Positions 53,881 through 62,084 of a DNA stretch of 64,000 bases are shown here, piece by piece. Source of the DNA: Micromonospora parva (GTDB taxonomy: Bacteria; Actinomycetota; Actinomycetes; Mycobacteriales; Micromonosporaceae). The stretch spans positions 372,001-436,000 of the forward strand of contig NZ_JNZS01000009.1 in assembly GCF_000718515.1 (NCBI RefSeq). Direction: 5' to 3'. Below the pieces are notes generated by a model. The model saw only the letters and a program-made list of their open reading frames with translations, was not told the DNA's origin and searched no databases. The translations under genes and the position numbers were made by a program. Each line of letters opens with the position of its first letter. The first letter of the stretch is position 1.

Positions 53881-53976
53881 GCCAAGCCACGCCCGCCGCT
53901 CGCCGCCAAGCCACGCCCGCCGCTCGCTGCCAAGCCGCGCCCGCCGCCCGCCGCCAAGCCGCGCCCGCCGCCGCGC
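53881..53976. repeat. Tandem 24-bp repeat, four copies
   Basis: GCCAAGCC(A/G)CGCCCGCCGC begins each 24-base unit at 53881, 53905, 53929 and 53953; units differ at two to four positions, with the last partly diverged. The array lies in the gap 53802-54000 between two minus-strand genes. It is outside any supported gene and may vary in copy number. Confidence 0.85.
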
Positions 53977-54000
53977 CGGATGTGGCGCGGTGACCGGTGA

Positions 54001-54750
54001 TCAGGTGTGGGAGAGGGCGAAGGCGGTCAGGAAGCCGGCGACCGTGATCAGACCGACCAGCAGGTGCGCGTTCTCGAACGCCTCGGGGACCATGGTGTCG
54101 GTGATCATGGCGAGGATCGCCCCGGCGGCCAACGCCGTGATGGCGGCCAGCACCTCCGGCGGCGCGCCGCCCAGCAAAGTGTTGCCGACCAGCGCGGCGA
54201 CGCCACTGACCAGCGCGATCCCGGTCCAGAGCAGGAACACGTACCGTCGGGTGCGGCCGGCCTGCCGCATGCCGGCCGCGCTGGACAACCCCTCCGGAAC
54301 GTTGCTGAGGAACACCGCCGCCACCGTGACCAGGCTGACCGCACCACCGCTGAGCAGACTGGCGCCGATCACCACCGATTCCGGTACGCCGTCGAGGAGC
54401 GCGCCGACCGCGATCGCCGACCCGGAGCCGGGCTGCTCACCCTCGGAGGGCTGTTGGTCGCCGGACCGCTTGCGGTGCCGCGCGCCGCGCCGGGCCAGCG
54501 CCACGTTGGCGAGGGTGTAGGCAGCCGCGCCACCGGCCGCGCCGATCACCGTGGGCAGCAGTCCGCCCTGGTCGTGGGCGACCTCGATCAGCTCGTAGGA
54601 GACCGCGGAGAGCAGCACCCCCGCACCGAATGCCATCACGGACGCGGTGAGCCGCTGTGGGACGCGGACGAACCAGCCGACCGCCGCCCCGATCAGCAGC
54701 GCCGACCCGGCCAGCAGTCCCCATCCGCCCGCCTGTAACCACTCTGGCAT
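54001..54750 (-). CDS. ZIP-family metal transporter
   Basis: 249 residues, about eight helices. Helix IV GALLDGVPESVVIG and helix V LSNVPEGLSSAAGM carry the paired metal-site motifs of ZIP transporters (His replaced by Asp/Asn as in many bacterial members). A His/Lys-rich loop lies between helices III and IV. TACGGT (plus 54758-54763) ends seven bases before ATG 54750: leaderless. Metal (Zn, Fe or Mn) unknown. Confidence 0.88.
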   Translation of the reverse strand: MPEWLQAGGWGLLAGSALLIGAAVGWFVRVPQRLTASVMAFGAGVLLSAVSYELIEVAHDQGGLLPTVIGAAGGAAAYTLANVALARRGARHRKRSGDQQPSEGEQPGSGSAIAVGALLDGVPESVVIGASLLSGGAVSLVTVAAVFLSNVPEGLSSAAGMRQAGRTRRYVFLLWTGIALVSGVAALVGNTLLGGAPPEVLAAITALAAGAILAMITDTMVPEAFENAHLLVGLITVAGFLTAFALSHT

Positions 54751-54792
54751 TCCGGGGACCGTACCCGGTGGGGTGCGGGCGGCAAACCGTGC

Positions 54793-55983
54793 TCAGAAGT
54801 CGGCGAAGAGGTACGGCACCCGGCGGGGGAACAGGCCGCGCAGCTCCACTGCGGCGTCCCCCGGCACCTCACCCAGACCGCGCAGCGGCAGCTCGGCCGG
54901 GTCCAGCACCCCGTACGCGAGGGCGGAGAGCCCGGCGGCGGTGAGCGTGGCGGTCGGCGCGCGGCCGGTGGTGTCGTCGACCAGCTCCAGCGCGCCGGTC
55001 GTGCCGTCGAGCAGGTGGGTGCCGGCCAGCCAGCGGTCCCCGGTCAGCTCGACCCGGACCCGGCCCGGGCCGGCGGGCAGCCCGCGCAACGCGTCAAGCG
55101 ACAGCAGCCGGGCCATCGGCGCGGACGCGCCCGGCACGGCGGTGCGGGCCTCGACGTGCACGTCCAGGTCGGTCAGCCACAGCTCGGGCAGCTCGTCGGG
55201 CGGAACCTGAACGGTGACCCGTTCGATCTGGTCCACGTGCCGGGCGAAGAACTGCAGCAGCAGCGCCCGCGCGAGCGGATCGGAGACCAGCAGCTCGTTG
55301 CCGTGCAGCGTGCCGCCGTGTTCGTCGATCCGGTACGTCACCGCGCCGGTGACCTCCCCGGCCACCCGGGCGGTGAGCAGCCAGTACTCGTCACGGTCGC
55401 GCATCCCGACCGCCCGGTAGTCCGGGAAGATCGCGAAGCCGTGCCGTTCCCGGAGGTTGCGTTCGGTGAACGCCCGCCACGCCGGATAGCCGGCGGCGAT
55501 GCGTTCCCAGCTCACCTCGCCGGGCAGGTCCACCCGGAGCAGCGAGCCCAGGTTGGCCGGGGCGAAGGTGACCCGGCGTGGCTTGGGTAACCCGACGTAG
55601 CCGAACCGGGCGTAGAAGCTGGGCCGGAACGGATAGAGCGCGCTGAGCGGATGACCCTCGTCGCGCATCTCGTCGAGGAGTTGGTGCAGCAACGTCCGGA
55701 CGTGTCCCTGCCGGCGGGCCAACGGATGGGTCGCCACCCCGGCGACCCCGGCCATCGGCAGCACCACCCCGCGCAGGTTCTGCCGCATCGGAATGGCCGA
55801 GACGGCGGCCAACGTGGTGCCGTCCTCCTCGGCGATGAGCGTCCGGTTGCCCTGGTTGTAGGGCAGGTAGTCGCGGAACTCGGCCGTCCGGGCGGCACTC
55901 AGTGGCGAGGATTCGAAGGCGTACGCGGCCAGCGGGAAGCTGGTGGTGAGACGGTCGTCGTCGGTCACCCGGCGGATGGTCAT
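54793..55983 (-). CDS. Eis-like GNAT acetyltransferase
   Basis: 396 residues. Two GNAT-like domains followed by a sterol-carrier-like C-terminal domain, the Eis plan. The acetyl-CoA site is VAGVATHPLARRQGHVRTLL; the C-terminal carboxylate of FADF serves as the base in Eis proteins. Some Eis enzymes acetylate aminoglycosides at several amines; substrate here is not known. Confidence 0.88.
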   Translation of the reverse strand: MTIRRVTDDDRLTTSFPLAAYAFESSPLSAARTAEFRDYLPYNQGNRTLIAEEDGTTLAAVSAIPMRQNLRGVVLPMAGVAGVATHPLARRQGHVRTLLHQLLDEMRDEGHPLSALYPFRPSFYARFGYVGLPKPRRVTFAPANLGSLLRVDLPGEVSWERIAAGYPAWRAFTERNLRERHGFAIFPDYRAVGMRDRDEYWLLTARVAGEVTGAVTYRIDEHGGTLHGNELLVSDPLARALLLQFFARHVDQIERVTVQVPPDELPELWLTDLDVHVEARTAVPGASAPMARLLSLDALRGLPAGPGRVRVELTGDRWLAGTHLLDGTTGALELVDDTTGRAPTATLTAAGLSALAYGVLDPAELPLRGLGEVPGDAAVELRGLFPRRVPYLFADF

Positions 55984-56051
55984 TCGCCCATCTCAACCTG
56001 CCGCGCGGGTCGCAGCAACCGGATTGGCCCGATCCGCGCGACGTGCGGCGG

Positions 56052-56744
56052 TCACCCGACCGGCAGGTGCCGCAGGTGCCGGCGGCGGCGCAGGCGGACG
56101 CTGGCCACCGCGGCCACGCCAACCGCCAGCAGGGCGGTGACGACGAGCCCGTGCAGCAACCCCCGGGAGAGGTAGCCGTGGTCGGTGTTGTCGACGGTCC
56201 AGGTGGCGATCTCCCGGCTCGACCAGAACGGCGTCAACCTGGCCCCCGACCCGGCCGGGTCGATCAGCATCTGCACCGTCACCACGGTGAGCAGCAGCAG
56301 CGTGCCCTCCAACTCGCGGGGCAGCAGCGCACCGATCAACATCCCGAACGGCGCGGCCACCGCGACGGAACAGAGCATCGCGGCCGCCAGGCCGCCGTAC
56401 CGCAGGTCCGCGCCGTCGATCATCGGCAGCAGGAAGAACGGTACGGAGATGACCAGCCCCACCGTCCACAGGCCGAGCATCCGTCCGAGGTAGAGGTGGT
56501 GTGGACGGTAGCCGGCCAGCCGCAGCCTCGGCTCCAGCTCGCGGGCCGCGGTGGTGGCGAACAGCGCGGCGGTGCTCACCGCCCAGCCCACGCCGAGCAG
56601 CAGCGAGCGAACCGACTGCCCGAGGTAGGCGTCCCGCCGGATCAGGTAGAAGGTCAACGGCATCAACAACAACAGCAGGAGTACGCCCCGACGCCGCAGC
56701 AGCTCCCGCAGTGTCATCTCGGCGACGGTGACGAGCCGGTTCAC
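56052..56744 (-). CDS. ABC exporter membrane subunit
   Basis: 230 residues, six hydrophobic helices, an ABC-2-type arrangement without recognisable specificity. GTG 56744 overlaps the ATPase gene stop and follows GGGAGG. Forms an exporter with the adjacent ATPase. Confidence 0.82.
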   Translation of the reverse strand: MNRLVTVAEMTLRELLRRRGVLLLLLLMPLTFYLIRRDAYLGQSVRSLLLGVGWAVSTAALFATTAARELEPRLRLAGYRPHHLYLGRMLGLWTVGLVISVPFFLLPMIDGADLRYGGLAAAMLCSVAVAAPFGMLIGALLPRELEGTLLLLTVVTVQMLIDPAGSGARLTPFWSSREIATWTVDNTDHGYLSRGLLHGLVVTALLAVGVAAVASVRLRRRRHLRHLPVG

Positions 56745-57586
56745 GGGCGACCTCCCTGAATGCCGGGCGCGTGCCACCCGGTCTCCCGCGCCGGGGTCAG
56801 GTCGAGCACGATGTCCACCCGGTCGAGTTGGTTGAGCAGGTGGGTCACCACGACGATGGCGGTGCCGGTGTCGCGCAACCTGCTGAGCTGGTCCCAGAAG
56901 TTGACGTACGTGCCCTGGTCGAAGCCCTGGTACGGCTCGTCGAGCAGCAGCACGTCGGGCGCGCTGAGCGTGGACATGGTCAGGTTGAGTTTCTGCCGGG
57001 TGCCGCCGGACAGGTGGCGGGCCTGCACGTCCCCGCCCGCTTCCCAACCGAGTTGACGGGCAGCCGCCCGACCGGCGCGGCGGGCCGGGCCACGGGCCAC
57101 GCCCTGACCGGCGCCGATGAGCACGAAGTGTTCGTCGGCGAGCAGGAAGTCGGCGGTGCCGCCGGACTGCGGGCAGTAGCCGAGTCGCCCGGAGACTGTC
57201 ACCTCACCGGCGTCCGGGGACATCAGCCCGGCGCAGATCCGGAGGAAGGTGCTCTTGCCGCAGCCGTTCGCGCCGATGACGGCGGCGATCTGTCCGGCCC
57301 GGACGGTCAGTGTGGCGTCGCGCAGCACGCTCCGCCGTCCGTACCTCTTGGTGATGCCGGCGGCGTGCAGCCGGACCGGCCCGGGGCGCGGTCCGGGCGC
57401 GGTGCCGATGCTCTCCACGACGGCGCCCGCGTACTGCTGGGGTGGGCCGAAGACGACCCAGGGGTCGCCGCCTCCCTCGCGCAGGTGTGTGGCGGCCTCG
57501 GCGACCACGTGCCGCGCGGCGTCCGCCGCGACCCGCCGCTGGTGCAGCTCGGCCGTGAGCGTACGCAGCCAATCGTCGGCGTTCAC
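56741..57586 (-). CDS. ABC ATPase with N-terminal HAAS-like domain
   Basis: 281 residues. Residues 1-60 (WLRTLTAELHQRRVAADAARHVVAEAATHLREGGGDP) look like the helical HAAS domain that usually sits on separate membrane proteins next to PadR genes. The rest is an ABC nucleotide-binding domain: Walker A GANGCGKST, signature LSGGTRQK, Walker B VLLLDEP. GTG 57586 overlaps the PadR stop. The combination is unusual; the HAAS part may receive a signal linked to PadR. Confidence 0.85.
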   Translation of the reverse strand: MNADDWLRTLTAELHQRRVAADAARHVVAEAATHLREGGGDPWVVFGPPQQYAGAVVESIGTAPGPRPGPVRLHAAGITKRYGRRSVLRDATLTVRAGQIAAVIGANGCGKSTFLRICAGLMSPDAGEVTVSGRLGYCPQSGGTADFLLADEHFVLIGAGQGVARGPARRAGRAAARQLGWEAGGDVQARHLSGGTRQKLNLTMSTLSAPDVLLLDEPYQGFDQGTYVNFWDQLSRLRDTGTAIVVVTHLLNQLDRVDIVLDLTPARETGWHAPGIQGGRP

Positions 57587-57921
57587 CGGCTGACCCCCTT
57601 CGTGACGATGTCGTTCACCGGCCGGACGAAGGTGAGCCAGGCGCTGCCGCCGGCGCGGAGCGCCGCGTACCCGTCGTCGGTGAGCCGGTAGTACTTGCGG
57701 GCCGGCCCGGCGTTGCCCTCCCGCCACTGCGCGGTCACCAGGCCGGTCTTCTGCAGGCGCAGCAGCACGGGATAGAGCGTGCCGCCCTGGATCGGCCCGA
57801 CGCCCGCCGTGTCGAGCGCCTGGGCGAGCTGGTAGCCGTAGGACTCGCCTTCGGACAGCAGGGCCAGGACGCAGATGTCGAGCACCCCCCGCAACCACTG
57901 CCCGCGCCGGTCGGAATCCAC
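57583..57921 (-). CDS. PadR-family regulator of the ABC exporter
   Basis: 112 residues. Winged helix GVLDICVLALLSEGESYGYQLAQALDTAGVGPIQGGTLYPVLLRLQKTGLV is classic PadR. First gene of a three-gene overlapped operon (PadR, ATPase, permease). GTG 57921 lies seven bases after its -10, so translation is leaderless. Represses its own operon, by inference. Confidence 0.92.
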   Translation of the reverse strand: MDSDRRGQWLRGVLDICVLALLSEGESYGYQLAQALDTAGVGPIQGGTLYPVLLRLQKTGLVTAQWREGNAGPARKYYRLTDDGYAALRAGGSAWLTFVRPVNDIVTKGVSR

Positions 57922-57928
57922 TCGATGG

Positions 57929-57969
57929 ACAGTAGCGACGCAAGCTAGATGGCACAACCATCTACTGTC
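57929..57969 (-). promoter_or_regulatory. PadR operon promoter with overlapping inverted repeats
   Basis: On the minus strand TTGTGC (plus 57952-57957) and TACTGT (plus 57929-57934) are 17 bases apart; the -10 ends seven bases before the GTG. TAGATGG (57946-57952) and CCATCTA (57958-57964) form a perfect 7-bp inverted repeat with a five-base centre over the -35. GACAGTAG (57928-57935) and CTACTGTC (57962-57969) form a second perfect repeat bracketing the whole promoter. Both fit autoregulation by PadR. Confidence 0.75.
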
Positions 57970-58024
57970 GGCGACGGCACCCGGACGGCCGGCCCGGAGC
58001 CGGCCGCCGAGTGAGTCGTACGGG

Positions 58025-58774
58025 TCAGCGGGTGACGACGTCCGAGACCACGACCGTGACGTTGTCCGGTGCCCCGGCATGGTGGGCCAGCTTCACCAAC
58101 TGCTCACCGCACTGCTGACGGTCGGCGTACATGCCCAGGGCCGCCGCGATGGCCTCGTCCTCGACGTAGTCGGAGAGCCCGTCGCTGCACAGCAGCAGCC
58201 GGTCACCGGGGACCACTGTGAGCACACCGACAGCGGGCGGGGTGTCGGCGCCCTGCACGGCCCGGGTCACCAGGGACCGCTGCGGGTGGTGGCGGGCCTG
58301 CTCGGGCGAGAGGGTGCCCTGATCGACCAGCGCCTGCACGAACGTGTCGTCCCGGGTGAGCTGGGTCAGCTCCCCGTCGCGCAGCAGGTAACAGCGGGAG
58401 TCGCCCACCTGGGCCAGCACCAGCGTCTCCCCGGCCAGCAGCGCCGCGGTGAGCGTCGTCCCCATGCCGTCCCGGCTCGGGTCGACGGTGATCGCGGCGT
58501 GGATGCGCTGGTTGGCGGTGCTGACCACGGCACGCAGGGCGTCGGCGGCGCCGTCGGGGTCGGTCGGCGGAGCCAGCTCGTCCAGGATCCGGATCACGAT
58601 CTCGCTCGCCACCTCGCCCGCAGGCAGCCCGCCCATGCCGTCGGCGACGGCGATCAGGCGGTCACCGGCGAGGGCGGAGTCCTCGTTGTTGGTGCGCACC
58701 AAGCCGATGTCGTTGAGGATGACCGAGCGGAGGATCAGCGTCATGGGGTCAAGCTTGCCAAGAACAACCCGCAT
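58025..58774 (-). CDS. PP2C-family Ser/Thr protein phosphatase
   Basis: 249 residues. Motifs GLVRTNNEDSA, VADGMGG, GTTLTAALL, VGDSRCYLLRDGEL, TRAVQG, LLCSDGLSDYV and DNVTVVV include all metal-binding Asp residues. It dephosphorylates Ser/Thr kinase targets. AGGAGG lies 11 bases before ATG 58774; ATG 58744 has no ribosome site. Its kinase partner is not in the window. Confidence 0.92.
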   Translation of the reverse strand: MRVVLGKLDPMTLILRSVILNDIGLVRTNNEDSALAGDRLIAVADGMGGLPAGEVASEIVIRILDELAPPTDPDGAADALRAVVSTANQRIHAAITVDPSRDGMGTTLTAALLAGETLVLAQVGDSRCYLLRDGELTQLTRDDTFVQALVDQGTLSPEQARHHPQRSLVTRAVQGADTPPAVGVLTVVPGDRLLLCSDGLSDYVEDEAIAAALGMYADRQQCGEQLVKLAHHAGAPDNVTVVVSDVVTR

Positions 58775-58859
58775 TCGTCTCTACGCCTCCTACCTAGGTC
58801 GAGAAATGATTGCGATTTTCGTCGGCGGCCCCGACGGTGCGTGACCGGTCGGCCCGTTC

Positions 58860-59420
58860 TCAGCGGCGCGGATAGCGCAGGAGCAGGCTGGCGGCGACCT
58901 CCTCGTCACCCACCGCCGCGTAGCTGTGCGGCACGTCCGACACCCAGCGGAGGTGACCACCGGCCGGGGCGGTCAGCGGTGCGTCGGCCGGCCCGGCGCG
59001 CAGCACCCCGGCGAAGACGGTGACGTGCTCGGTGACCCCCGCCGGGTGGGCGGGGGAGAGCTGCCCGGGGCCGGGCGCCACCCGCATCCGGTACAGCTCG
59101 TAGGTCGCGTCGGTGTCGGTGAACACCTCCAGCAGGGTGGCGGTGACGGCGGAGCCGTGCACTGTCGGCCCGGCGGCCGGCTCCGCCAGCACGGCCGTCA
59201 GCGGTACGCCGAGCTGCGCGGTGACCGCCCAGAGCGTCTCCAGGGTGGGGTTGCGGGTGCCGTTCTCCAGGCCGGAGAGGGTGGCCTTTCCGACACCGGC
59301 GAGCCGGGCGAGTGTGGACAGTGAGATCCCCCGCTCCTCGCGCAAAGCACGGACCCGGCGTCCGACGACGGCGGGATCCACGTCGAGGCCCGGACGCGGG
59401 GCTGGTGGTGGGTGTGACAC
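58860..59420 (-). CDS. XRE-cupin regulator divergent from BenE
   Basis: 186 residues. Helix-turn-helix ISLSTLARLAGVGKATLSGLENGTRNPTLETL then a C-terminal cupin. Such proteins sense small metabolites and regulate neighbouring transporters; the divergent BenE gene is the likely target. GTG 59420 begins the frame; no ribosome site evident. Confidence 0.88.
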   Translation of the reverse strand: MSHPPPAPRPGLDVDPAVVGRRVRALREERGISLSTLARLAGVGKATLSGLENGTRNPTLETLWAVTAQLGVPLTAVLAEPAAGPTVHGSAVTATLLEVFTDTDATYELYRMRVAPGPGQLSPAHPAGVTEHVTVFAGVLRAGPADAPLTAPAGGHLRWVSDVPHSYAAVGDEEVAASLLLRYPRR

Positions 59421-59444
59421 CCGGCTATCGTGCTACACGCTGCC

Positions 59445-59460
59445 GTTCCGTAAACGGAAC
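59445..59460. promoter_or_regulatory. GTTCCG-TAAA-CGGAAC operator palindrome
   Basis: GTTCCG (59445-59450) and CGGAAC (59455-59460) are perfect arms around TAAA, in the 56-base gap between the XRE-cupin and benE starts. A regulator dimer bound here could control both genes. Confidence 0.65.
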
Positions 59461-59476
59461 AGTCGGGAGGGTTGGA

Positions 59477-60763
59477 GTGGCGGGACCCGTACAACCGGTG
59501 CTGGCCGGGGTGGTGACCGCGCTGGTGGGCTTCGCCAGCTCGTTCACCGTCGTGCTGGCCGGGCTCCGAGCGGCTGGCGCGTCGGACGCGCAGGCCGCCT
59601 CCGGCCTGCTCGCGCTCTGCGTGGCGAGCGGCCTCGCCGCCGCCTGGCTGGGCTGGCGGTACCGGATACCGATGAGCGCCGCCTGGTCCACTCCGGGCGC
59701 GGCGTTGCTGGTAGCGACCGGGCCGCCACCGGGCGGATGGCGGGTGGCGGTGGGCGCGTTCCTCGTCTCCGGCGTGCTGATCGTCGCCGCCGGACTGTTC
59801 CCGCCACTCGGTCGGGCGGTGGCCGCCATTCCCAAGCCGGTGGCCGGCGCGATGCTCGCCGGGGTGCTGCTGCCGCTGTGCACAGCCCCGGTCCGCGCGC
59901 TTGTCGAGCTGCCGGTGGTGGCCGGGCCGGTAGTGGTCGCCTGGCTGCTGCTGCACCGGTTCGCCCGCCGCTGGGCGGTGCCCGGTGCGCTGGTGGTGGC
60001 GGTGGCGGCGATCGCGCTCACCGCACCGCCGGCCGGCCTGACCGGTGCCGCGCTGATCCCGTCGGTCACCCTGACCGCGCCGGCCTGGAACGCGTCCGCA
60101 CTGGTCGGGGTGGCCCTGCCGCTGTTCCTGGTCACCATGGCCGCGCAGAACGTACCCGGCATGGCGGTGCTGGTCGGCTACGGCTACCGGCCGCCGTTCG
60201 GCGCCGCGCTACGTACCACCGGCCTGGCCAGCCTGCTCGCCGCCCCGGCCGGCGGGCACGCGGTGAACCTCGCGGCGATCACCGCCGCGCTCGCCGCCGG
60301 CCCCGACGCGCACCCCGACCCGGAGCGCCGGTGGATCGCCTCGGTCACGGCCGGCGCTGGACTGGCAGTGCTCGGCCTGGGCGCCGGGGTGGCCACCACG
60401 CTTGTCGCTGTCGCCCCACCGATCCTCATCGAGGCGGTCGCCGGGCTGGCGCTGCTGGGCGCCCTCGCCACCGCGCTCGCCTCGGCGGTGACCGACCCGG
60501 CGACCCGCGAGGCCGCCGTTGTCACCTTCGTGGTGACCGCGTCCGGGGTGACGCTGATCGGCGTGGGCGGCGCGTTCTGGGGCTTGGTCGCGGGCTGCCT
60601 GATGCTGCTGCTCTTCCACCGCCGCCCAGCCGCCCCGTCAGCCGAGGCCACCCCCGCCGAGCCGGGGCCGTCGGGTTACTCCTCGGATGGCAGGTCGGCC
60701 ACGCCGACGGCCAGGAGGACCCGGCCGTCGGCCACCGAGCCGATCCGGTCGGCCGGTACGTAG
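59477..60763 (+). CDS. benE: BenE-family benzoate/H+ symporter-like transporter
   Basis: 428 residues, about 11-12 helices. PVQPVLAGVVTALVGFASSF, YRIPMSAAWSTPGAALL, PVAGAMLAGVLLPL and NVPGMAVLVGYGYRPP are BenE family blocks. Probably imports an aromatic or other carboxylic acid; the benzoate name is family-derived. GGGAGG precedes GTG 59477 by six bases. The last 88 bases overlap the stop end of the convergent PRC-barrel gene, and the final 50 residues are low-complexity. Confidence 0.87.
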   Translation: MAGPVQPVLAGVVTALVGFASSFTVVLAGLRAAGASDAQAASGLLALCVASGLAAAWLGWRYRIPMSAAWSTPGAALLVATGPPPGGWRVAVGAFLVSGVLIVAAGLFPPLGRAVAAIPKPVAGAMLAGVLLPLCTAPVRALVELPVVAGPVVVAWLLLHRFARRWAVPGALVVAVAAIALTAPPAGLTGAALIPSVTLTAPAWNASALVGVALPLFLVTMAAQNVPGMAVLVGYGYRPPFGAALRTTGLASLLAAPAGGHAVNLAAITAALAAGPDAHPDPERRWIASVTAGAGLAVLGLGAGVATTLVAVAPPILIEAVAGLALLGALATALASAVTDPATREAAVVTFVVTASGVTLIGVGGAFWGLVAGCLMLLLFHRRPAAPSAEATPAEPGPSGYSSDGRSATPTARRTRPSATEPIRSAGT

Positions 60764-61047
60764 ACCGCGCCGGTGCGGGTCAGCTCGGTCGAGACCTTCA
60801 GGTAGCCGCTGTGCAGCAGCCGCGCCGCCAGATCGGCCGGCACGTCCGGCTCCTCGACCGCGGTCGCCTCGATCAGCTCGTCCAGGCTGCTGCCCGGGTC
60901 GGCGGTCGGTGTCTGGACGGTCACCGCGTTCGGGTCGCCCCGCTGGACGAGGTCCACGGTTCCGACCTCGGTGCCGGCTGAGTCGACCACCGGCATCCCG
61001 GTGGTGATCCGTGAGATGGTCGCCTGCTGCGCGTCCTGCTGGTCCAT
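60676..61047 (-). CDS. PRC-barrel-like small protein
   Basis: 123 residues. TGMPVVDSAGTEVGTVDLVQRGDP and SGYLKVSTELTRTGAVYVPADRIGSV resemble PRC-barrel/DUF2171 proteins of actinobacteria, which bind RNA or lipids in other contexts. Function unknown. It converges on and overlaps benE. ATG 61047 begins the domain; the longer frame lacks support. Confidence 0.75.
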   Translation of the reverse strand: MDQQDAQQATISRITTGMPVVDSAGTEVGTVDLVQRGDPNAVTVQTPTADPGSSLDELIEATAVEEPDVPADLAARLLHSGYLKVSTELTRTGAVYVPADRIGSVADGRVLLAVGVADLPSEE

Positions 61048-61145
61048 CCCGCTGCGGTTCCCAGGGCGTCGCGCCGCTAAACGCCGCCGTGCCGGAGGTG
61101 ATAGCTGCGGAGGCGGCAGGTCCGCAGGTGATGGGCCTGAAGAGC

Positions 61146-61185
61146 GTGATGACTCTGAGGCATCACTATGCCTCAGAGTCATCAC
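61146..61185. repeat. Perfect 18-bp hairpin with four-base loop
   Basis: GTGATGACTCTGAGGCAT (61146-61163) and its exact reverse complement (61168-61185) flank CACT. It lies in the 205-base gap before the PRC-barrel gene and after the stop of the small minus-strand gene, so it may terminate that gene. Its arms share ATGACTC--AGGCAT with the hairpin at 23213-23248. The rest of the gap 61048-61252 shows nothing else. Confidence 0.75.
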
Positions 61186-61252
61186 CGTCGAAAGCAATAC
61201 CGCCTCCACGGCCCACGCAAGGTGGCCGGCGACGGGCCGCCACGCAGCCCGT

Positions 61253-61504
61253 TCAGGTGTTCGGGAGGGTCCAGCCGCCGGGCGGTCGGGGAGACAGCTC
61301 GCGCCAGGTGTCCGGCCCGTCGAGCAGTGCCCTGACGGTGTCCTCGGCCTCGTCCGCACTGCCGTACTCGTAGAAACGGGAGATGCCCTCGGCGCCACCG
61401 GCGCGCTGCTCGACATGCCATCGGTCGGCGTCCACCCGCAGGAAGACGTCCCGCCGGGCCAGTCGCCCCCACTTCCCGTTCCACCAGTGCTTTCGCTGCT
61501 CCAT
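61253..61504 (-). CDS. Small protein of unknown function
   Basis: 83 residues. KHWWNGKWGRLARRDVFLRVDADRWHVEQRAGGAEGISRFYEYGSADEAEDTVRALL is compact and non-repetitive. A reminiscent family exists in actinobacteria but I cannot name it. TAGAGT (plus 61511-61516) ends six bases before ATG 61504, supporting a leaderless gene. Followed by the 18-bp hairpin. Confidence 0.7.
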   Translation of the reverse strand: MEQRKHWWNGKWGRLARRDVFLRVDADRWHVEQRAGGAEGISRFYEYGSADEAEDTVRALLDGPDTWRELSPRPPGGWTLPNT

Positions 61505-61586
61505 GGCGGGACTCTATCGAACACACGTACGAGAAGGTGCGGCCCCTGCGGGAATCCCACAGGGGCCGATGTGCATCCGTTCGGCG

Positions 61587-62045
61587 TCAGCGCTGCGTCG
61601 GCGGCTCGGGACGGCGGCCCAGCACATCGTCCAGCGCCCCGCGCTGCTGGCCGGGAGTGGTGTGACCGGCGGAGACCAGGGCGTCCCGGATCTCGGTGAG
61701 CAGCTTGACCTCCTCGCTCGGCGCCGAGGGCGGCGGCTCCTCGCCCCGCTGCCGCCGCTCGGCCAGCTTGTTCATCGGGAACACCACGAAGAAGTAGAGC
61801 ACTGCGGCGGTGAGCAGGAACGTGATCAGGGCGTTGATGAACGCCGCCCAGTCGAAGACCTGACCGTTGAGTGTCCACTTCCCGGCCGAGAGGCTGGTGC
61901 CCCCGCCGATTGCCTTGATCAGTGGTTCAAGGAACGACTTGGTGAGCTGGGTGACCACGCCCGTGAACGCAGCACCGATGACGATGCCGACCGCCAGGTC
62001 GACGACGTTGCCGCGCATGATGAAGTCTTTGAAGCCCTTGAGCAT
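61587..62045 (-). CDS. mscL: Large-conductance mechanosensitive channel
   Basis: 152 residues. MLKGFKDFIMRGNVVDLAVGIVIGAAF is the MscL signature of TM1; TM2 is at about 68-95, with a charged C-terminal helix. It opens under membrane tension to release solutes during osmotic downshock. GGGAG precedes ATG 62045 by six bases. Confidence 0.96.
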   Translation of the reverse strand: MLKGFKDFIMRGNVVDLAVGIVIGAAFTGVVTQLTKSFLEPLIKAIGGGTSLSAGKWTLNGQVFDWAAFINALITFLLTAAVLYFFVVFPMNKLAERRQRGEEPPPSAPSEEVKLLTEIRDALVSAGHTTPGQQRGALDDVLGRRPEPPTQR

Positions 62046-62084
62046 CCGTACTCCCGAGGTGTCCGCTTTTCTGTCGGGCACAAC

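Noticed and set aside
53881..53976. Possible CRISPR array
   Set aside because: The 24-bp units are directly tandem, with no spacers, and no cas genes are near.
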